From positions 1 to 7,884 of the forward strand of contig CASBRC010000402.1 in assembly GCA_949128015.1 (NCBI GenBank): a stretch of 7,884 nucleotides of DNA. Reading direction: 5' to 3'. The first letter of the stretch is position 1. The number at the start of each line of letters is the position of its first letter. Both the position numbers and the translations under genes were made by a program. Source of the stretch: Synechococcales cyanobacterium PMM_0003. GTDB taxonomy: Bacteria; Cyanobacteriota; Cyanobacteriia; Pseudanabaenales; Pseudanabaenaceae. Below, one piece after another: positions 6,392 to 7,884 of the stretch. The notes under the pieces were generated by a model. The model searched no databases. It worked only from the letters and a program-made list of their open reading frames with translations, and was not told the origin of the DNA.

Positions 6392-6762
6392 ATTCTAAAT
6401 AATCCCAAAATCTCAGTGTGCAGTTTGTGAGTATTGAGTTTAGGAGATTTCCGATAATAAAAATACCAGAATCTGCGATCGCACCAGAAAATATATTGAT
6501 ATCCGTAGGGGCAAAGCATTCCTACCAATACTTTTAAGTTCTAAGATATCCTTATTCGGGAATGCTTCGCCCAAACCTCACAACGTAGGGACAATTTACC
6601 ATTTAAAGCACAGAGGGTTTAGCATTTGCGTAGTGAGATTTCCGTATTGGAGTTGAGATATTGTGGCGCAAATGTTAAACCCCTACCAGTAAGATATTCT
6701 TTCTCGGAAATCTCCTTAAATGTGCGATCGCAGCAATTTATGAAGACGTGGAACTTTCAGGA

Positions 6763-6768
6763 TAAAAT
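6763..6768 (+). promoter_or_regulatory. Candidate -10 box of the toxin-antitoxin operon
   Basis: TAAAAT lies 24 bases before the antitoxin ATG. The region 16-18 bases upstream (TTATGA, near 6738) is only a weak -35 match. Transcription from here would start within or next to the first TGTACA box, a sensible place for a repressor to block it. Confidence 0.35.
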
Positions 6769-6772
6769 TTAG

Positions 6773-6791
6773 GTGTACACTTAGATGTACA
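6773..6791. promoter_or_regulatory. YefM-type operator: two TGTACA boxes 12 bp apart
   Basis: GTGTACAC (6773-6780) and TGTACA (6786-6791) have centres exactly 12 bases apart. The E. coli yefM-yoeB operator has a long and a short palindrome with TGTACA cores at the same spacing, bound by the antitoxin and toxin-antitoxin complex. Here too the first palindrome is longer. The boxes end one base before the antitoxin ATG, suggesting autorepression of the pair. Confidence 0.7.
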
Positions 6792-6792
6792 G

Positions 6793-7077
6793 ATGGAATC
6801 TACACAAATGCTCTACGACCTTCCTATCACTGAGGCTCGCCATGAGCTAACTTCATTACCCGAAAAACTGACTCAATCAGGAAGTACGCTTGCCATTACT
6901 CGCAGAGGTAAGCCTGTCTTGGCAGTGATGACATGGCAACATTATGAAGCGATACTCGAAACTTTAGAGGTTTTGAGCGATGCAAATCTGATGAAAAACT
7001 TGCGTCAGGGTAATGAAGAAGCTAAATCGGGACAGGGGCTAGATTGGGAATCGGTCAAACTAGACTTGGCTCTATGA
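6793..7077 (+). CDS. Type II antitoxin, Phd/YefM family
   Basis: This is a 94-residue antitoxin that should bind and neutralise the toxin encoded next to it and repress their shared promoter. The N-terminal half has the family's DNA-binding fold: LPITEARHEL (10-19), a helix, then LAITRRGKPVLAVMTWQHYEAI (33-54) with the characteristic strand-turn-strand R-x-G-KPVAV pattern. The C-terminal part (about 63-94) is charged and likely the flexible toxin-binding arm. An alternative ATG at 6808 has GGAA 9 bases upstream and would shorten it by five residues; the operator boxes sit directly before either start. The stop overlaps the toxin start (ATGA), giving coupled translation. Confidence 0.88.
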   Translation: MESTQMLYDLPITEARHELTSLPEKLTQSGSTLAITRRGKPVLAVMTWQHYEAILETLEVLSDANLMKNLRQGNEEAKSGQGLDWESVKLDLAL

Positions 7078-7403
7078 GCTATCGCATTGTCATTCAACCA
7101 ACTGCGTTCAGGTTATTGCAAGAAATCAGCGATCGCCGTATTCGTCAAAAAATTAGCGATCGCATTGACAAACTAAAAGAGTCTCCTGAGTTGCAGGGCA
7201 AGCCATTATTGGGTGAATTGGATGGCTTTTATAGTGTGCGTGCAGTTGGACAAAGATATCGAATCATCTATACCATTGAACAAAACCAAGTTACTGTGAC
7301 GGTTGTGGCTCTGGGGATTCGCAAAGATGGTAGCAAGCAAGATGTTTATGTTTTAGCCAAGAAGCTGTTGAGGCTCGGACTTATCGAGGACGCTGAAAGC
7401 TAG
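7074..7403 (+). CDS. Type II toxin, RelE/ParE superfamily
   Basis: This 109-residue protein has the RelE/ParE toxin layout. A first strand (YRIVIQPTAF) is followed by two helices containing many Arg and Lys (ISDRRIRQKISDRIDKL). Then come PLLGELDGFYSVRAVGQRYRIIY (residues 44-66) and a last strand (VTVTVVALGIR). Arg56, Arg61 and Arg63 are in the region of the basic residues used by RelE-type mRNA interferases. RelE relatives cleave mRNA on the ribosome and ParE relatives inhibit gyrase; the sequence does not decide firmly, though the YefM-like partner favours the RelE side. ATG 7074 is preferred because it overlaps the antitoxin stop. The C-terminal 20 residues (VLAKKLLRLGLIEDAES) are a helical extension beyond the usual core. 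Confidence 0.86.
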   Translation: MSYRIVIQPTAFRLLQEISDRRIRQKISDRIDKLKESPELQGKPLLGELDGFYSVRAVGQRYRIIYTIEQNQVTVTVVALGIRKDGSKQDVYVLAKKLLRLGLIEDAES

Positions 7404-7473
7404 AAAATCTTTGCGGGTTGGGTAAGTTAGTTTTGCGGGGAGGAACTAGTTTAAGAAGGCTTGGAGGCGATCG

Positions 7474-7884
7474 ATGAAAGATATGTTTTTTAAAAAAATT
7501 TTGTGGCTAAGTCTAATAACTTTTAAGCTGCGCGATCGCAAATTCAGTAAATCTCAAACCCATGACAATCAAGGCTTCACGCTGATCGAGTTATTAGTGG
7601 TGATCATTATTATTGGTATTTTGGCTGCGATCGCATTACCTTCGTTTCTTAATCAAGCCAACAAGGCAAGATATGCGGAAGCTAAGACATACATTGGCAC
7701 AATGAGTCGGATACAACAGGCTTACTATTTAGAAAAACAGACATTTACCGACGACCTAGCTAAACTAAATGTAGGGATAAATACATCAACTTCTTCGTTC
7801 ACTTATTCTGTTAAGGCAGGTGATATTAGTGGCAATCCTGCTACACCACAATTAAAACAGATCATTACAAATGTCGCAGAGGCA
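7474..7884 (+). CDS. Type IV pilin-like protein (G/H family), 3' end missing
   Basis: The first 137 residues are present; the frame is open to the window end. GFTLIELLVVIIIIGILAAI (34-53) is the prepilin cleavage site and hydrophobic helix. PilD-type peptidase should cut after Gly34, leaving Phe35 at the mature N-terminus with Glu39 as the conserved Glu5. The segment IQQAYYLEKQTFTDDLAKL (80-98) and the following S-FTYSV fit cyanobacterial pilin-like proteins of the G/H type. The ribosome-binding site GGAGG (7463-7467) sits 6 bases before ATG 7474. The leader of 34 residues is long, with a hydrophobic run (IFF to LITF region, 5-17) and basic residues. The product is likely a pilus or minor-pilin subunit inserted in the inner membrane. 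It is unrelated to the neighbouring toxin pair. Confidence 0.93.
   Translation, partial: MKDMFFKKILWLSLITFKLRDRKFSKSQTHDNQGFTLIELLVVIIIIGILAAIALPSFLNQANKARYAEAKTYIGTMSRIQQAYYLEKQTFTDDLAKLNVGINTSTSSFTYSVKAGDISGNPATPQLKQIITNVAEA

Larger units (their letters stand above)
6392..6792. repeat. Gene-free stretch with nested inverted repeats
   Basis: No credible gene lies here. An outer pair, AGGAGATTTCCGA (6442-6454) and TCGGAAATCTCCT (6704-6716), is perfectly inverted. Inside are two further pairs: 6509-6522 with 6559-6572 (13 of 14 pair) and 6615-6630 with 6667-6682 (15 of 16 pair). A third partial copy of the outer motif, GAGATTTCCG, lies at 6635-6644. The inner segments 6543-6561 and 6690-6708 (TAAGATAT, then T-rich, then TCGG) are imperfect direct repeats. 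This resembles the short palindromic repeat clusters (REP-like) of cyanobacterial intergenic DNA. Two HIP1 octamers are present. The last 40 bases hold the toxin-antitoxin control region. Confidence 0.6.

Overview
The window looks like cyanobacterial chromosome. The octamer GCGATCGC (HIP1) occurs about twenty times in 7.9 kb, inside genes and between them, and the fragment carries a cyanobacterial-style type IV pilin, a coiled-coil PD-(D/E)XK protein and an Rpn-type protein, kinds of gene that are common in filamentous cyanobacteria. The AT-leaning composition and short palindromic repeats would fit a Pseudanabaena-like genome, but the genus is a guess. All convincing genes are on the + strand. 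No tRNA, rRNA or CRISPR array was seen.

Positions 1-216 hold no gene. They contain a repeat fragment at the left edge, a 13-bp inverted repeat (68-106) and a TATAAT hexamer (113-118). From 217 to 5531 seven genes follow one another with gaps of 49 bases or fewer, which suggests one transcript. They are: a small unknown protein; three unknown proteins that appear to be diverged members of one family (short; long with an insert; and a membrane form); a GH19 lysozyme/chitinase-type hydrolase with four 59-residue N-terminal repeats; an Rpn-like PD-(D/E)XK protein; and a P-loop nucleotide-kinase-like ATPase. The first five genes are the most interesting part of the window. Three paralogues sharing an Asp-Gly-Asp motif, one anchored in the membrane, are followed directly by a cell-wall hydrolase. 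Their joint function is unknown to me. A domesticated lysis, cell-wall remodelling or defence module is possible, but this is inference.

Positions 5549-5662 form a small MITE-like palindromic element with a perfect 25-bp hairpin, which may also end the operon. It is followed by a coiled-coil/PD-(D/E)XK protein gene (5696-6391). Positions 6392-6792 have no gene but contain nested inverted repeats of a dispersed-repeat type.

Positions 6793-7403 are a YefM/Phd-RelE/ParE type II toxin-antitoxin pair with an ATGA overlap. Two TGTACA boxes 12 bp apart lie just upstream of the antitoxin, matching the operator layout known for YefM-YoeB. The window ends inside a type IV pilin-like gene (from 7474) with an unusually long prepilin leader.
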